A DNA stretch of 64,000 bases from an uncultured Clostridia bacterium (GTDB lineage Bacteria; Bacillota; Clostridia; UBA1381): the NCBI GenBank assembly GCA_934486495.1, contig CAKSPW010000002.1:16203-80202 (forward strand). Reading direction: 5' to 3'. The position numbers were made by a program, and so were the translations under genes. Below the pieces are notes generated by a model that saw nothing but the letters and a program-made list of their open reading frames with translations, did not search any database and was not told the DNA's origin. Position 1 is the stretch's first letter; each line of letters begins with the position of its first letter. Positions 1 to 9,253 of the stretch are shown here, one piece after another.

Positions 1-738
1 AACGTCGTCGATTGTTACAATTCCGACAAGTCGGTTGTCACCGTCGACAACAGGCACTGCGAGAAAGTCGTATTTTTCAAATACGCTTGCAACATATTCT
101 CTGTCCTCGTATGTGTTTACGCTTATAAGGTTTGTTTCCATTATATCCTCGATAATATCGTTTTTATCGGATAAAAGGAGAGTTTTTACCGTAATTAAGC
201 CTATTAGATGCCTGTTTTCATCTTTAACGTAACAGGTGTAAATCGTTTCCTTATCGACACCCGTTCGCCTTATTCTTGTGAAGGCTTCCTCAACTGTCAT
301 ATCTCTTAAAAGGTCCACATACTCGATTGTCATTATGCTTCCGGCGCTGTCACACGGGTACTTAAGAATTTCGTTTATTGCGTTTCTTGTTTCGGGGTCC
401 GCATTTTTTAGTATTCTGCTTACAACATTTGCCGGCATTTCTTCAATCATGTCTACGGCGTCATCGACAAATGTCTGCTCAAGCACTTCCTGAAGCTCTC
501 TGTCCGAAAAGCAAGAAATGAGGTGAATTTGTGTGTCGGAGTCCAAAAATGCGAAACAATCCGCCGCCAAATCCTTCGGCAAGAGTCTAAAGAGTATTAT
601 AAGCTCTCTTTCCTCAATTTTATCGCCGAACATTTCCTCCAAAAGTGCGGCTACATCGGCGGCGTTAAGGTCCACAAAAAGCTTTTTAAGCGCCGTGTAG
701 TTCTTATTTTCCAAATATTCAAGTACTTCTTTTTCCAT
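1..738 (-). CDS. mgtE: Magnesium transporter MgtE, N-terminal part (cut by window edge)
   Basis: The visible 246 codons are the cytosolic part of an MgtE-type Mg2+ channel. An all-alpha MgtE_N superhelix covers roughly residues 1-125 (for example LEEMFGDKIEERELIILFR). It is followed by CBS repeats from about residue 130, with the typical strings TCYVKDENRHLIGLITV and LAVPVVDGDNRLVGIVTIDD. In the family these two domains sense cytosolic Mg2+ and gate the C-terminal membrane pore, which lies outside this window. The start at 738 (MEKEVLEYLENKN) has the ribosome site GGAGGACAG just upstream. It follows the wecB-like gene on the same strand across a 182-bp gap. Family call is confident; the transport domain itself is not seen. 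Confidence 0.9.
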   Translation of the reverse strand, partial: MEKEVLEYLENKNYTALKKLFVDLNAADVAALLEEMFGDKIEERELIILFRLLPKDLAADCFAFLDSDTQIHLISCFSDRELQEVLEQTFVDDAVDMIEEMPANVVSRILKNADPETRNAINEILKYPCDSAGSIMTIEYVDLLRDMTVEEAFTRIRRTGVDKETIYTCYVKDENRHLIGLITVKTLLLSDKNDIIEDIMETNLISVNTYEDREYVASVFEKYDFLAVPVVDGDNRLVGIVTIDDV

Positions 739-808
739 AACTGCTGTCCTCCAAAATGAATTTAATTTGCATTTTTTCATAGGCGAGCAAGCTGCGGTTT
801 GCAATATT

Positions 809-883
809 TTATAAGAGAGGGCAATTTTCGCCCGACATTATTTTGCAAGATCGCGGTTTGCCATTACTGCCGCCTGCGTCCAT
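809..883 (-). CDS. Possible 24-codon leader ORF upstream of mgtE
   Basis: A 24-codon frame starting MDAGGSNGKPRSCK lies between the wecB-like gene and mgtE. It is preceded by AAAGGAG about 10 bases before its ATG, a good ribosome site with no other gene to serve. Inside the frame is a short hairpin (GGGC...GCCC, about 820-834). The string GCAAACCGC (minus strand) occurs twice about 59 bp apart, once inside the frame and once just after it, each followed by CTTGC. I recognise no family. It could be a leader peptide, part of a repeated intergenic element, or chance; low confidence. Confidence 0.25.
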   Translation of the reverse strand: MDAGGSNGKPRSCKIMSGENCPLL

Positions 884-920
884 TACCCTCATCTCCTTTG
901 ACTTGAAATTTATATTTTTA

Positions 921-2066
921 TTAAAAATCGGCAGGTCTTTTATCTGTTATGCCAAAGCCGAATTTAATTGCTTCCGCAATTCTTTCCGATGCGTTTCCGT
1001 CACCGTATGGATTTGCCGAATGTGCCATTTTGTTATATTCTTCTTTGTTTTCAAGAAGCTCATATGCAAGGCGTTTTATTTCATCCTTGTCCGTTCCGGC
1101 TATTTTAACCGTTCCCGCCGCAACAGCTTCGGGGCGCTCGGTTTCTTTGCGCAGTACCAATACGGGTTTTGCAAGCGCCGGAGCCTCTTCTTGTATTCCG
1201 CCGGAGTCAGTCATAATCATATAGCTTCTTGCCATAAGATTGTGTAGTTCATTTACATCGACAGGGTCTATAAGATGTACTCTGTCAAGTCCCGAAAGTA
1301 TTGAAAATACGGTTTCACGGACAGCCGGGTTTAAATGAACCGGATAAACGACTTCAACGTCCTCGTGCGACAGAACAACATCTTTTATCGCATTGCAGAT
1401 GTCTTCAAGCGGTTTCCCGAGATTTTCACGTCTGTGAGCGGTTACCGTTATAACTCTCGAGGTTTTAAAATCAATTTTGTTTATTTCTTCGTTTTCAAAA
1501 ACATAGTTATCTCTTACCGTCGTTTTAAGTGCGTCAATAACAGTATTACCGGTTACGAATATTTTATCAGCGCTTATGCCTTCACGCAGGAGATTTTCTT
1601 TGTTTTGATTTGTCGGTGAAAAATGCATATCTGTAATTCTTCCCGTAAGGCATCTGTTCATTTCCTCCGGGAACGGCGAATACTTATCGTATGTGCGCAG
1701 TCCGGCTTCAACGTGACCTACGCTTATTTGGTTGTAAAACGCTGCAAGTGCCGCAACAAAGCTTGTTGACGTATCGCCGTGTACGAGTACAAGATCAGGT
1801 TTTTCTTTTTTCAGCACTTCATCAAGACCTTCGAGCACACGGCATGTTATTCCCACAAGAGTTTGTCTTTCCTTCATGATGTCAAGGTCGTAATCTGCCT
1901 TAAGTGAGAAGATATCCATAACCTGGTCGAGCATTTGTCTGTGTTGTGCCGTTAAGCATACAAGTGTTTCAAATTCTTCGTGTTTTTTTAGTTCAATTGC
2001 AAGAGGTGCCATTTTAATCGCTTCCGGTCGTGTTCCGAAAACGAGCATGATTTTTACTTTTTTCAT
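921..2066 (-). CDS. wecB: UDP-N-acetylglucosamine 2-epimerase, non-hydrolysing
   Basis: The 381-residue product matches the WecB/MnaA family in length and motifs. It starts KIMLVFGTRPEAIKMAPL, has HGDTSTSFVAALAAFY and VGHVEAGLRT in the middle, and TDSGGIQEEAPALAKPVLV near the end (UDP-binding). The family interconverts UDP-GlcNAc and UDP-ManNAc in the cytosol. The gene directly upstream on the same strand is a TagO/WecA-type GlcNAc-1-phosphate transferase. In Gram-positive bacteria this pair supplies the ManNAc-GlcNAc linkage unit of wall teichoic acid or a related wall glycopolymer. That role is inferred from context; the enzyme call is firm. In Bacillus/Staphylococcus the same gene is called mnaA. 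Confidence 0.95.
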   Translation of the reverse strand: MKKVKIMLVFGTRPEAIKMAPLAIELKKHEEFETLVCLTAQHRQMLDQVMDIFSLKADYDLDIMKERQTLVGITCRVLEGLDEVLKKEKPDLVLVHGDTSTSFVAALAAFYNQISVGHVEAGLRTYDKYSPFPEEMNRCLTGRITDMHFSPTNQNKENLLREGISADKIFVTGNTVIDALKTTVRDNYVFENEEINKIDFKTSRVITVTAHRRENLGKPLEDICNAIKDVVLSHEDVEVVYPVHLNPAVRETVFSILSGLDRVHLIDPVDVNELHNLMARSYMIMTDSGGIQEEAPALAKPVLVLRKETERPEAVAAGTVKIAGTDKDEIKRLAYELLENKEEYNKMAHSANPYGDGNASERIAEAIKFGFGITDKRPADF

Positions 2067-2088
2067 TTAACTAATTCCTCTCTGTAAT

Positions 2089-3147
2089 TTATTTTTCATC
2101 ATTGTCGCCAAATCCGTTTTTACCCAAAAGGCTTCCTATCAGAAGCAGAATGAGCACACATATAACAAGTATCAATGCACGCAGCGGACCGCTTTCCGCA
2201 AGCAATACCGCCGTTATTCCGAGAACACCGCTTATTGCGTACAGAATAAACACTGTTTGCTTTTGGCTAAATCCCATATCTATAAGTCTGTGATGAAGAT
2301 GACCTCTGTCGGCAACCATCGGACTTTTTCCGGTAAGTATTCTTCTGAGCATTGCAAATGCCGCATCAAACAGAGGCAGCCCGAGGATTAGAAGCGGTAC
2401 GGCAAACGAAATAACCGCATAGCTTTTAAACACTCCCTGCACCGAAACGGTCGCAAGCATAAATCCGAGGAAGGTCGAGCCGGTGTCACCCATAAATATT
2501 TTTGCCGGGTTAAAGTTAAACGGCAAAAATCCGAAACAGCCGCCCATGAGCGAAATTCCGATAAGAGCTATGGAATACTCACCCATTCTCGCCGATATAA
2601 ACACAAGCGACACGCTCATTATTGCCGAAACACCTGCGGCAAGACCGTCAAGACCGTCTATGAAGTTTACGGCATTTGTTATAAACACAATCCATATTAC
2701 CGTAACGAGAACGGAAAGCCACTGCGGCAATACCCAATACTGTTCCTCGCTGAAGATATTCGGATGCGTAAACACGTTTATTCTGATGTCGCCGAAATAT
2801 ATTACGATAAGCGCCGCTATAATTTGTATTGCAAATTTCAGCTTGGCATTCAGATTTTTGCAGTCGTCCACAATTCCCATAACGACAATTATTGCCGCAC
2901 CGCACAGTGTTGCGATAAGCTGTTTGCTGAATCCTACATTAAAACATAAAACCGAAACGAGAAATCCGCATATAATCGCAAGACCGCCCAAACGGGGAAT
3001 CGGCTTTTTGTGCATTCGTCTGCTGTCACGTGGGACATCAATGGCGCCGATTTTTATTGCAAGCCGTTTTACGAGCGGCGTTGACGCAAACGAAAACACA
3101 AACGATACTACAAATGCGCAAAAAAGATACAACATATAGTTTTTCAT
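2089..3147 (-). CDS. tagO: Undecaprenyl-phosphate GlcNAc-1-phosphate transferase (TagO/WecA type)
   Basis: This is a polytopic membrane enzyme of 352 residues with about ten hydrophobic segments. MraY/WecA superfamily motifs are in order: DDCKNLNAKLKFAIQ (the Asp-Asp Mg2+ motif), NAVNFIDGLDGLAAG, and near the C-terminus RGHLHHRLIDMG, the HHRL signature typical of TagO/WecA rather than MraY. It moves GlcNAc-1-P from UDP-GlcNAc to undecaprenyl phosphate and so starts teichoic acid or polysaccharide assembly. A longer frame opens at 3177, but the ATG at 3147 (MKNYMLYLFCAF) has GGAG eight to nine bases upstream and begins right at the first membrane helix, so I use it. It is 22 bp upstream of the wecB-like gene and probably co-transcribed. 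Confidence 0.92.
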   Translation of the reverse strand: MKNYMLYLFCAFVVSFVFSFASTPLVKRLAIKIGAIDVPRDSRRMHKKPIPRLGGLAIICGFLVSVLCFNVGFSKQLIATLCGAAIIVVMGIVDDCKNLNAKLKFAIQIIAALIVIYFGDIRINVFTHPNIFSEEQYWVLPQWLSVLVTVIWIVFITNAVNFIDGLDGLAAGVSAIMSVSLVFISARMGEYSIALIGISLMGGCFGFLPFNFNPAKIFMGDTGSTFLGFMLATVSVQGVFKSYAVISFAVPLLILGLPLFDAAFAMLRRILTGKSPMVADRGHLHHRLIDMGFSQKQTVFILYAISGVLGITAVLLAESGPLRALILVICVLILLLIGSLLGKNGFGDNDEK

Positions 3148-3209
3148 TATAATCTCCATTCCGCTGCACAGCGTCAAGGCAATTCGTGCCGCACTGCGCT
3201 GCGCTGTAT

Positions 3210-4214
3210 TTAATAAGGAAGAAATCCTACTTTCTTATATACTTTTCTAATCATCTTTCCGGCGATATACTCTGCTTTTTCGGCACCGCTTTTGTAAATG
3301 CCTTCAAGGTATGCTTTATCGCCCGAAAGTCTGTCATACTCCTCTTTGATGGGTCTTATATGTTCAACAACGGCATCGGCAACAGCGCCTTTAAAGCTGC
3401 CGTAGCCGCTTCCGGAAAATTCAGCCGTTATTTCATCAATTGTTTTTCCCGTAACTGCCGAATAAATTGTCATAAGATTATTTATTCCCGCTTTTGTATC
3501 GTCACCCTCTCGGTATTCCACAACGCCCTCGCTGTCGGTTACCGCGCTCTTTATTTTCTTTGCTATAACATTCGGTTCGTCAAGCAATGAAATAAAGCCT
3601 TTCGGATTCGGGTCTGATTTTGACATTTTCTTTGTCGGCTCCTGAAGGCTCATAACTTTTGCACCGGCCTTGGGCATAAATCCCTCGGGAATTTTAAACA
3701 CATCACCGTAAATGCCGTTAAAGCGGTTTGCAATATCACGGCAAATTTCTATGTGCTGCATTTGGTCCTTGCCTACGGGAACAAGGTCTGCACTGTATAA
3801 AAGAATATCAGCAGCCATTAACACGGGATATGTAAACAGCCCTGCATTTATATTGTCGGCATGACTTCTTGACTTGTCCTTAAACTGCGTCATTCTCGAC
3901 AGTTCACCCATGTATGTGTAGCAATTAAGTACCCACGCAAGCTGTGCGTGTGACGGAACGTGTGACTGTACGAAAAGAAGATTTTTTTCGGGATCTATTC
4001 CGCACGCAAGATATATCTTCAAAAGGTCGAGAGTTCTTTTCTTAAGCTCTGACGGGTCTTGTCTTACCGTTATCGAGTGCATATCCATAATGGCATAAAG
4101 GCACTCATATTCGTTTTGCAGGTCAACCCAGTTTTTTATTGCACCGAGATAGTTACCGAGTGTAATATTACCCGACGGCTGAACACCGCTGAAAATACGT
4201 TTTTTCTCGCTCAT
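3210..4214 (-). CDS. trpS: Tryptophanyl-tRNA synthetase
   Basis: This class Ic aminoacyl-tRNA synthetase of 334 residues loads Trp onto tRNA-Trp. The HIGH-type motif is PSGNITLGNYLGA near residues 14-26. The KMSKS loop is KKMSKSDPNPKG near residue 200. GKDQMQHIEICRDIANRFN is the characteristic Trp/Tyr synthetase helix. I chose the ATG at 4214 (MSEKKRIFSG), which has GAGGTG upstream, over an upstream codon at 4226 with no ribosome site. The start lies 9 bp past the 3' end of the aminotransferase gene, so the two are tightly packed in the minus-strand run from gltX. No T-box leader was seen just upstream, as expected for an internal operon gene. Confidence 0.96.
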   Translation of the reverse strand: MSEKKRIFSGVQPSGNITLGNYLGAIKNWVDLQNEYECLYAIMDMHSITVRQDPSELKKRTLDLLKIYLACGIDPEKNLLFVQSHVPSHAQLAWVLNCYTYMGELSRMTQFKDKSRSHADNINAGLFTYPVLMAADILLYSADLVPVGKDQMQHIEICRDIANRFNGIYGDVFKIPEGFMPKAGAKVMSLQEPTKKMSKSDPNPKGFISLLDEPNVIAKKIKSAVTDSEGVVEYREGDDTKAGINNLMTIYSAVTGKTIDEITAEFSGSGYGSFKGAVADAVVEHIRPIKEEYDRLSGDKAYLEGIYKSGAEKAEYIAGKMIRKVYKKVGFLPY

Positions 4215-4222
4215 AATACACC

Positions 4223-5410
4223 TCAAATTACTTTATTAAGCACATCTGCGAGTGCTTTAATTCCTTTTTCGATTTTTTCCTCCGACATCGTCGAATAATT
4301 AAGTCTGAACATATTGCATTTTGCGTCCTGATCCGCCATAAATGAGTTTCCTGCAACAAATGCAACTTTGTTTTTAAGACACTCCTTCAGCAGTGCGTCA
4401 ACGTCAACGCTTTCGGGAACGGTACACATAATGAAAAGTCCGCCCTCGGGATGCGTCCATTTAACGCTTTTGGGGAAATATTTTTTCATGCAGGAGAGCA
4501 TAAAGTCGCATTTTCTGCCGTAAAGCTCGCAAGCACGTGCAATATCGTCCTCAATATCATATTTTTCAAGATATTGTGCGGCAATCATTTGAGTCAGCAT
4601 AGGTGTGTGAACATCGTTTGCCTGTTTTGCTATTTCAACTCTGTCCGCAAGCTCGCCGCCGCATACAATGTAGCCCAGTCGCATACCCGGTGATAAAATC
4701 TTTGAAAACGAGCTGCAATAAATCACTCTGCCTGTTGTGTCGAGCGACTTGATTGTCGGTACGCTTTCGCCTTTAAATCTTAAATCGCCGTACGGATTAT
4801 CCTCTATAATAAGGAAATCATATTTTTCGGCAAGTTCAAGCAGTTTTTTTCTCTTTTCAAGCGACATCGTAATTCCCGACGGATTTTGGAATGTCGGGAT
4901 TGTGTAAAGAACTTTTACCTTGTTCTTTTTCAGCTTTTGCTCAAACAAGTCGGTGTTTATTCCGTCATCTTCAAGTGAAACGGGGAGTAAAACGCCGTTG
5001 TGCGCTCTTATTGAGTTGAGTGTGCCTACAAAGCTCGGTTCTTCAACGGCTACAAGCTCGCCGTCATTTACAAGCGATTTAAGAACAAGGTCAATTCCCT
5101 GCTGTTCGCCTGTTGTTATTATAATTTTATCGCCGCTGCGAACGCTTCCGACTTTTTCCGCACGCTTTAGTGCCTGTTCCTTAAACGGTGCATAGCCGTC
5201 CGTTGTGCCGTACGAAAGAGCTGTTGACGGCTGATTTAAAAGTATATCTCTTGCAATATCCGCAAATTCCTCCGCTTTGAAAAGCGACGGGTCGGGGGAA
5301 CCGCCGGCAAGCGATATTATTTCAGGGTCTGCCATAAGCTTAAACATTTCACGTATTGCGGATGCTTTTAAGTTTTTTACCCTGTCTGACAAATATGCGT
5401 CATAATTCAT
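4223..5410 (-). CDS. PLP-dependent aminotransferase, class I/II (2-aminoadipate/aromatic type)
   Basis: This 395-residue fold-type I aminotransferase resembles the stand-alone enzymes related to MocR C-terminal domains (LysN/2-aminoadipate transaminase and aromatic aminotransferases). SLAGGSPDPSLF near residue 34 binds substrate and YGTTDGYAPF near residue 68 is typical of the group. TIPTFQNPSGITMS precedes the cofactor-binding region, and SSFSKILSPGMRLGYIV holds the Schiff-base lysine (SFSK). The start at 5410 (MNYDAYLSDR) has GGAAG nine bases upstream. It sits between glnS and trpS with an 18-bp gap to glnS. The exact amino donor cannot be told from the sequence. A branched-chain, aromatic or aminoadipate substrate is possible. 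Confidence 0.85.
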   Translation of the reverse strand: MNYDAYLSDRVKNLKASAIREMFKLMADPEIISLAGGSPDPSLFKAEEFADIARDILLNQPSTALSYGTTDGYAPFKEQALKRAEKVGSVRSGDKIIITTGEQQGIDLVLKSLVNDGELVAVEEPSFVGTLNSIRAHNGVLLPVSLEDDGINTDLFEQKLKKNKVKVLYTIPTFQNPSGITMSLEKRKKLLELAEKYDFLIIEDNPYGDLRFKGESVPTIKSLDTTGRVIYCSSFSKILSPGMRLGYIVCGGELADRVEIAKQANDVHTPMLTQMIAAQYLEKYDIEDDIARACELYGRKCDFMLSCMKKYFPKSVKWTHPEGGLFIMCTVPESVDVDALLKECLKNKVAFVAGNSFMADQDAKCNMFRLNYSTMSEEKIEKGIKALADVLNKVI

Positions 5411-5427
5411 ATCCTGTTACTTCCTTA

Positions 5428-7089
5428 TTATTTATTTGCAATTTTGCCCCATGAATCCTTTAGGGCAACCGTTCTGTTAAATACCTTTTTATCGTCTGTC
5501 GAGTCTTTGTCAACCGTAAAATAACCTTGGCGCATAAACTGGAATGTATCTCCTTCTGATGCGTCCTTTAAATTTCCCTCTGCCTTGCAGCCTGTAAGCA
5601 CTTCAATTGATTGAGGATTTAAGTTGGTTGTAAAGTCGCCGTTTGTTTCTTCGTCCGACGGATTTTCAACGGTAAAGAGTCTGTCATACAGTCTTATCTC
5701 GCAATCGAGTGCGTCCTCGGCATTAACCCAGTGGATTGTGCCTCTGACCTTTCTGCCGTCGGGCGTTTGTCCGCCCTTTGATTCGGGGTCGTAGGTGCAG
5801 TGGATTTCGGTAACGTTTCCGTTTTCGTCGGTGTCAACTCCCGTGCACGTTACGTAATATGCACCCTTTAATCTTACCTCGTTGCCTATTGCAAGACGAT
5901 AATATTTTTTCGGCGGATTTTCCATGTAGTCAGTCGATTCAACGTAAATATGCTTTGAAAAACGCACCGTTCTTGTACCCATGTCTGGATTTTCGGGATT
6001 TACTTCGACAGTAATTTCTTCCGTCATATCTTCGGGATAGTTGTCGATGGTAAGCTTAACGGGTCTGATTACAGTCATTGCACGAGGCGATTTTTTATTT
6101 AAGTCTTCTCTTACGCAGTGCTCCAATAAGTCCATATCGACAACGCTGTTTGCCTTTGCAACGCCTATTCGGTCGCAGAAATCTTTGAGGGAGTCGGCAG
6201 TGTAGCCGCGTCTTCTCATGCCGCATACAGTTGACATTCTCGGGTCGTCCCAGCCGGATACTATTCCGTCCTTTACAAGTCTTAAGCATTTTCTTTTGCT
6301 TGTCAGCGTGTAGTTGAGATTAAGTCGGGCAAACTCAATTTGTCTTGACGGCTTTTCAAATCCGAGTTCACGCAAAAACCAATCGTAAAGCGGTCTGTGG
6401 TCTTCAAACTCAAGCGAGCAAAGCGAATGTGTTACGCCTTCGAGAGTATCGGAAATGGGGTGTGCAAAATCATACATGGGATAAACAAGCCATTTGTCGC
6501 CCGTTCTGTGATGATGTGCACGGAGTATTCTGTATATTACCGGGTCACGCATATTGAGGTTTGGTGAAGCCATATCTATTTTTGCTCTTAAAACCTTTGC
6601 TCCGTCGGGAAATTCACCGTCAGTCATTCTGCGGAAAAGATCAAGATTTTCTTCAACCGAGCGGTTTCTGTACGGACTGTTTTTTCCCGGCTCCTTAAGC
6701 GTTCCGCGGTACTGTCTTATTTCATCTGCTGATAAATCGCATACATAAGCTTTGCCGGCTTCAATCAGCTTTACGGCGCATTTGTATATATCATCGAAAT
6801 AATCCGACGCATAAAGCACCTTGTCCCACTTAAAACCGAGCCATTTTATATCCTCCATTATAGCGTCAACGTATTCGGTATCCTCTTTTGTCGGATTTGT
6901 GTCGTCGAGTCTTAAGTTGCAAATACCGTTGTACTTGTCAGCCGTTCCGAAATTAATGCATATTGCCTTAACGTGACCTATATGAAGATATCCGTTCGGC
7001 TCCGGAGGAAAACGTGTTTGCACCTTGTCGTAAACCTTTTCGGCAAGATCTTTGTTAATTGCCTCGTGAATAAAATTTGTTGATTCCAT
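5428..7089 (-). CDS. glnS: Glutaminyl-tRNA synthetase
   Basis: The 553 residues show the class I synthetase motifs [19 protein letters not shown] (HIGH, about residue 27) and [13 protein letters not shown] (KMSKS variant, about 260). The two GlnRS-type beta-barrel anticodon domains lie at the C-terminus, including [18 protein letters not shown]. It makes Gln-tRNA directly. Most Bacillota lack it and amidate Glu-tRNA(Gln) with GatCAB, but a subset of Clostridia carry GlnRS, commonly viewed as acquired by transfer. It lies right after gltX (19-bp gap) and starts at 7089 behind GGAGGTAATGTC. Family identity is firm; whether GatCAB also exists in this organism cannot be seen here. Confidence 0.95.
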   Translation of the reverse strand: MESTNFIHEAINKDLAEKVYDKVQTRFPPEPNGYLHIGHVKAICINFGTADKYNGICNLRLDDTNPTKEDTEYVDAIMEDIKWLGFKWDKVLYASDYFDDIYKCAVKLIEAGKAYVCDLSADEIRQYRGTLKEPGKNSPYRNRSVEENLDLFRRMTDGEFPDGAKVLRAKIDMASPNLNMRDPVIYRILRAHHHRTGDKWLVYPMYDFAHPISDTLEGVTHSLCSLEFEDHRPLYDWFLRELGFEKPSRQIEFARLNLNYTLTSKRKCLRLVKDGIVSGWDDPRMSTVCGMRRRGYTADSLKDFCDRIGVAKANSVVDMDLLEHCVREDLNKKSPRAMTVIRPVKLTIDNYPEDMTEEITVEVNPENPDMGTRTVRFSKHIYVESTDYMENPPKKYYRLAIGNEVRLKGAYYVTCTGVDTDENGNVTEIHCTYDPESKGGQTPDGRKVRGTIHWVNAEDALDCEIRLYDRLFTVENPSDEETNGDFTTNLNPQSIEVLTGCKAEGNLKDASEGDTFQFMRQGYFTVDKDSTDDKKVFNRTVALKDSWGKIANK

Positions 7090-7108
7090 GACATTACCTC
7101 CTAAATGC

Positions 7109-8758
7109 TTATTTCTTTAATAATTCAATGCTTTCGTTAAATCTTTTCATAACCTCGTCATATCCGAGAACCTGCATAATCTGATAAAGGTCGGGAGAAT
7201 TTTTTCTGCCTGTTACCGCAACTCGAATAACCGAGCTTACCTGTCCTACATGACCCTTGAAATTGTCGGGATTTTTCTTGTAAAGCTTAGGCGCTTTTGC
7301 ATATCCCATGCGTTCGCTCATTTCACGAACTTCGGGGAACCAATCCTCAGCCGCCAAATCTGCCTTATATATTTTTTTGTATTCCTCTAAAATACAAATC
7401 ATTTCATCTGTCGGCAAAATATCTTCAAAGTCACGGTTTCTGTCCCAAAGCTTATCGTAAAAATATGCGGCATATGACGGTGACTCATCCCATTTAACAA
7501 GCTCCTTACGGGGTTTTTCTCCGCCGCGTTCTATACCGAATACAGCTTTTGTATAATCCGTATCTTCGGAAATAACATCGTAAAACGGTTTGTTGTTTTC
7601 CTTGCTCCATGCGAGAATTTCGCTTGTGACTTCATCTGCGTCGAGCGTGGAAATGTAATTTTTGCTTATGTCGCTAAGCTTGACAAGGTCAAAAAGTGCG
7701 CCTGCCTTGCTCATTTTTGAAAGCTCAAACGGGAAATCCCCATTCGGCTTGTCCGGGTTTTCCTCACGCCATTGCTCGTAATTCGAGTTTGCTATCGTCA
7801 AAAGATATTCTATAACCGCACCCTTCGGATATCCTACCTCGGAATAATATGTTACGGCAGCCTCGGGGTCTTTTCTTTTTGAAAGCTTTCTCTTTCCGCC
7901 GTCTTCCTCCTTCATAATCGGAGAAATGTGCGCATAGTGCGGCGGTTCAAAGCCGAGTACTTCAAAGAACTGAAGATGAATGGGAACGGATGAAATCCAT
8001 TCATCACCTCTTATTACATCGGTTGTTCTCATTAAATGGTCGTCAACGGCGTGTGCAAAGTGATATGTCGGAATACCGTCACGTTTGAGAATAACAACGT
8101 CCTGAATGTTTTCGGGCATTTCAATTTCACCTTTTATTGCGTCGGTGAACTTTATTCTTTTGTTTTCGTCGCCCGGTGATTTAAGTCTTAATACATAGCT
8201 TTGACCTTCATCTATTCTCTTTTTTGCTTCTTCAAAGGTAATATCTCTGTATTTTGCGTATTTTCCGTAACAGCCGGGAGTAATTTTTTCGCTTTCCTGC
8301 TCTTTTCTTACATCCTCAAGCTCTTCCTCGGTCATAAAGCATGGGTAAGCAAGACCTTTTAATACAAGGCTTTTTGCAAAGCTGTGATAAATACCGACTC
8401 TTTTGCTCTGCGTATAAGGGCCGTAATTGCCAATCTCCTTGGTTTCGCTTATCATACCTTCTTTTATTTCAATGCCGAAATCCTTAAGGCCTTTTACTAT
8501 TCCGCTTACTCCGTTTTCTATTTCTCTTTTTTTATCGGTATCTTCTATTCTTAAATAAAAAGCGCCGCCCTTACCGCTCGATGCACTTTGTGCCACAAAT
8601 GCGGCGAATAATCCGCCGATGTGCAAAAAACCTGTCGGACTCGGTGCAAACCTCGATACCGGAGCGTCAAAATTTCTTTTCGGATATATTTTTTCGTACT
8701 CCTCGGGTGTTTTAAGTTCCTCGGGGAAAAGCAGCTGTGCCATTTTTTCGTTTTGCAT
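7109..8758 (-). CDS. gltX: Glutamyl-tRNA synthetase
   Basis: This class Ib synthetase charges tRNA-Glu. [18 protein letters not shown] (HIGH) lies near residue 36, [11 protein letters not shown] follows, and [13 protein letters not shown] (KMSKS) lies near residue 290. At 549 residues it is longer than the usual 470-500, with about 30 extra residues before the Rossmann fold and an enlarged C-terminal part. This is a divergent GluRS lineage rather than a fusion. I use the ATG at 8758 ([14 protein letters not shown]). AAGGAG stands 12 bases upstream, a little far, and the frame also stays open upstream. It is the first gene of the minus-strand unit and has a good promoter at 8838-8866. Confidence 0.93.
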   Translation of the reverse strand: MQNEKMAQLLFPEELKTPEEYEKIYPKRNFDAPVSRFAPSPTGFLHIGGLFAAFVAQSASSGKGGAFYLRIEDTDKKREIENGVSGIVKGLKDFGIEIKEGMISETKEIGNYGPYTQSKRVGIYHSFAKSLVLKGLAYPCFMTEEELEDVRKEQESEKITPGCYGKYAKYRDITFEEAKKRIDEGQSYVLRLKSPGDENKRIKFTDAIKGEIEMPENIQDVVILKRDGIPTYHFAHAVDDHLMRTTDVIRGDEWISSVPIHLQFFEVLGFEPPHYAHISPIMKEEDGGKRKLSKRKDPEAAVTYYSEVGYPKGAVIEYLLTIANSNYEQWREENPDKPNGDFPFELSKMSKAGALFDLVKLSDISKNYISTLDADEVTSEILAWSKENNKPFYDVISEDTDYTKAVFGIERGGEKPRKELVKWDESPSYAAYFYDKLWDRNRDFEDILPTDEMICILEEYKKIYKADLAAEDWFPEVREMSERMGYAKAPKLYKKNPDNFKGHVGQVSSVIRVAVTGRKNSPDLYQIMQVLGYDEVMKRFNESIELLKK

Positions 8759-8837
8759 TTTTATATTAATCTCCTTTCGGCAGGGAATTATATTTTGCGT
8801 AAGTAAACATTTTTCCGCGCACAATATACCTCATTAT

Positions 8838-8866
8838 ATTATACCTTATTATAACGGTGATATCAA
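8838..8866 (-). promoter_or_regulatory. Sigma-A-type promoter of the gltX-glnS operon
   Basis: Read on the minus strand, TTGATA and TATAAT are separated by 17 bp. They lie about 80 bp upstream of the gltX ATG. No T-box or other structured leader is evident between promoter and start. Confidence 0.75.
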
Positions 8867-8939
8867 TGCTTTTTAAAAAATTTGTCTATTTTAACACATA
8901 AATTTTTTTCTGTCCTTTAAATAAATACATTTATTACAG

Positions 8940-9080
8940 CATTTCATTAAGTATATAATTTATATTCGAAAGGTTGTGGCTAAGAAAGAGTAATTAATAA
9001 CTTTAGACTGTCTCTTTGTGAGGAGAAACTGAGCGGCAATACTCATTACTTGCCGTTGGATAATTCCTTAACCGCAAACC
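8940..9080 (+). pseudogene. Decayed 5' fragment of a tyrosine-recombinase gene
   Basis: This stretch resembles the promoter and first codons of the recombinase gene at 13255. Shared blocks in the same order are GAAAGGTTGTG (8968-8978 and 13238-13248) and GAAAGAGTAATTA (8984-8996 and 13261-13273). Then comes an approximately 45-bp stretch with the same CTTT-TGAGGAG-GCG-AATAC pattern (8997-9045, against 13284-13333). After an internal deletion comes TTGCCGTTG followed by a similar ATA tail. Small deletions, including loss of the start codon, destroy the frame, and the likeness ends near 9080. It occupies much of the gap between gltX and the LytTR regulator, which otherwise holds two divergent promoters. 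Confidence 0.6.
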
Positions 9081-9158
9081 GCCATGAAATGACCCTTATT
9101 TGCCTGGCTCATTTTCTGCCGAATTTGTGCCATAATAACAAATTTTATCTCATAGCTA

Positions 9159-9187
9159 TTTACTAATTAATAAAAATATGGTATAAT
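9159..9187 (+). promoter_or_regulatory. Promoter of the LytTR regulator / sensor kinase pair
   Basis: TTTACT (9159-9164) and TATAAT (9182-9187) are 17 bp apart, 66 bp before the start codon at 9254. Confidence 0.65.
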
Positions 9188-9253
9188 AAAAACGCTTATT
9201 ACTTTATTGTAAATATATGAGCGCATTATGAGGAGAAAGGAACGACATAATAT

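Noticed and set aside
739..920. M-box magnesium riboswitch before mgtE
   Set aside because: None of the conserved M-box strings could be found in this gap.
8759..8980. T-box leader before gltX
   Set aside because: No specifier loop or AGGGTGG-type T-box sequence is present between promoter and gene.
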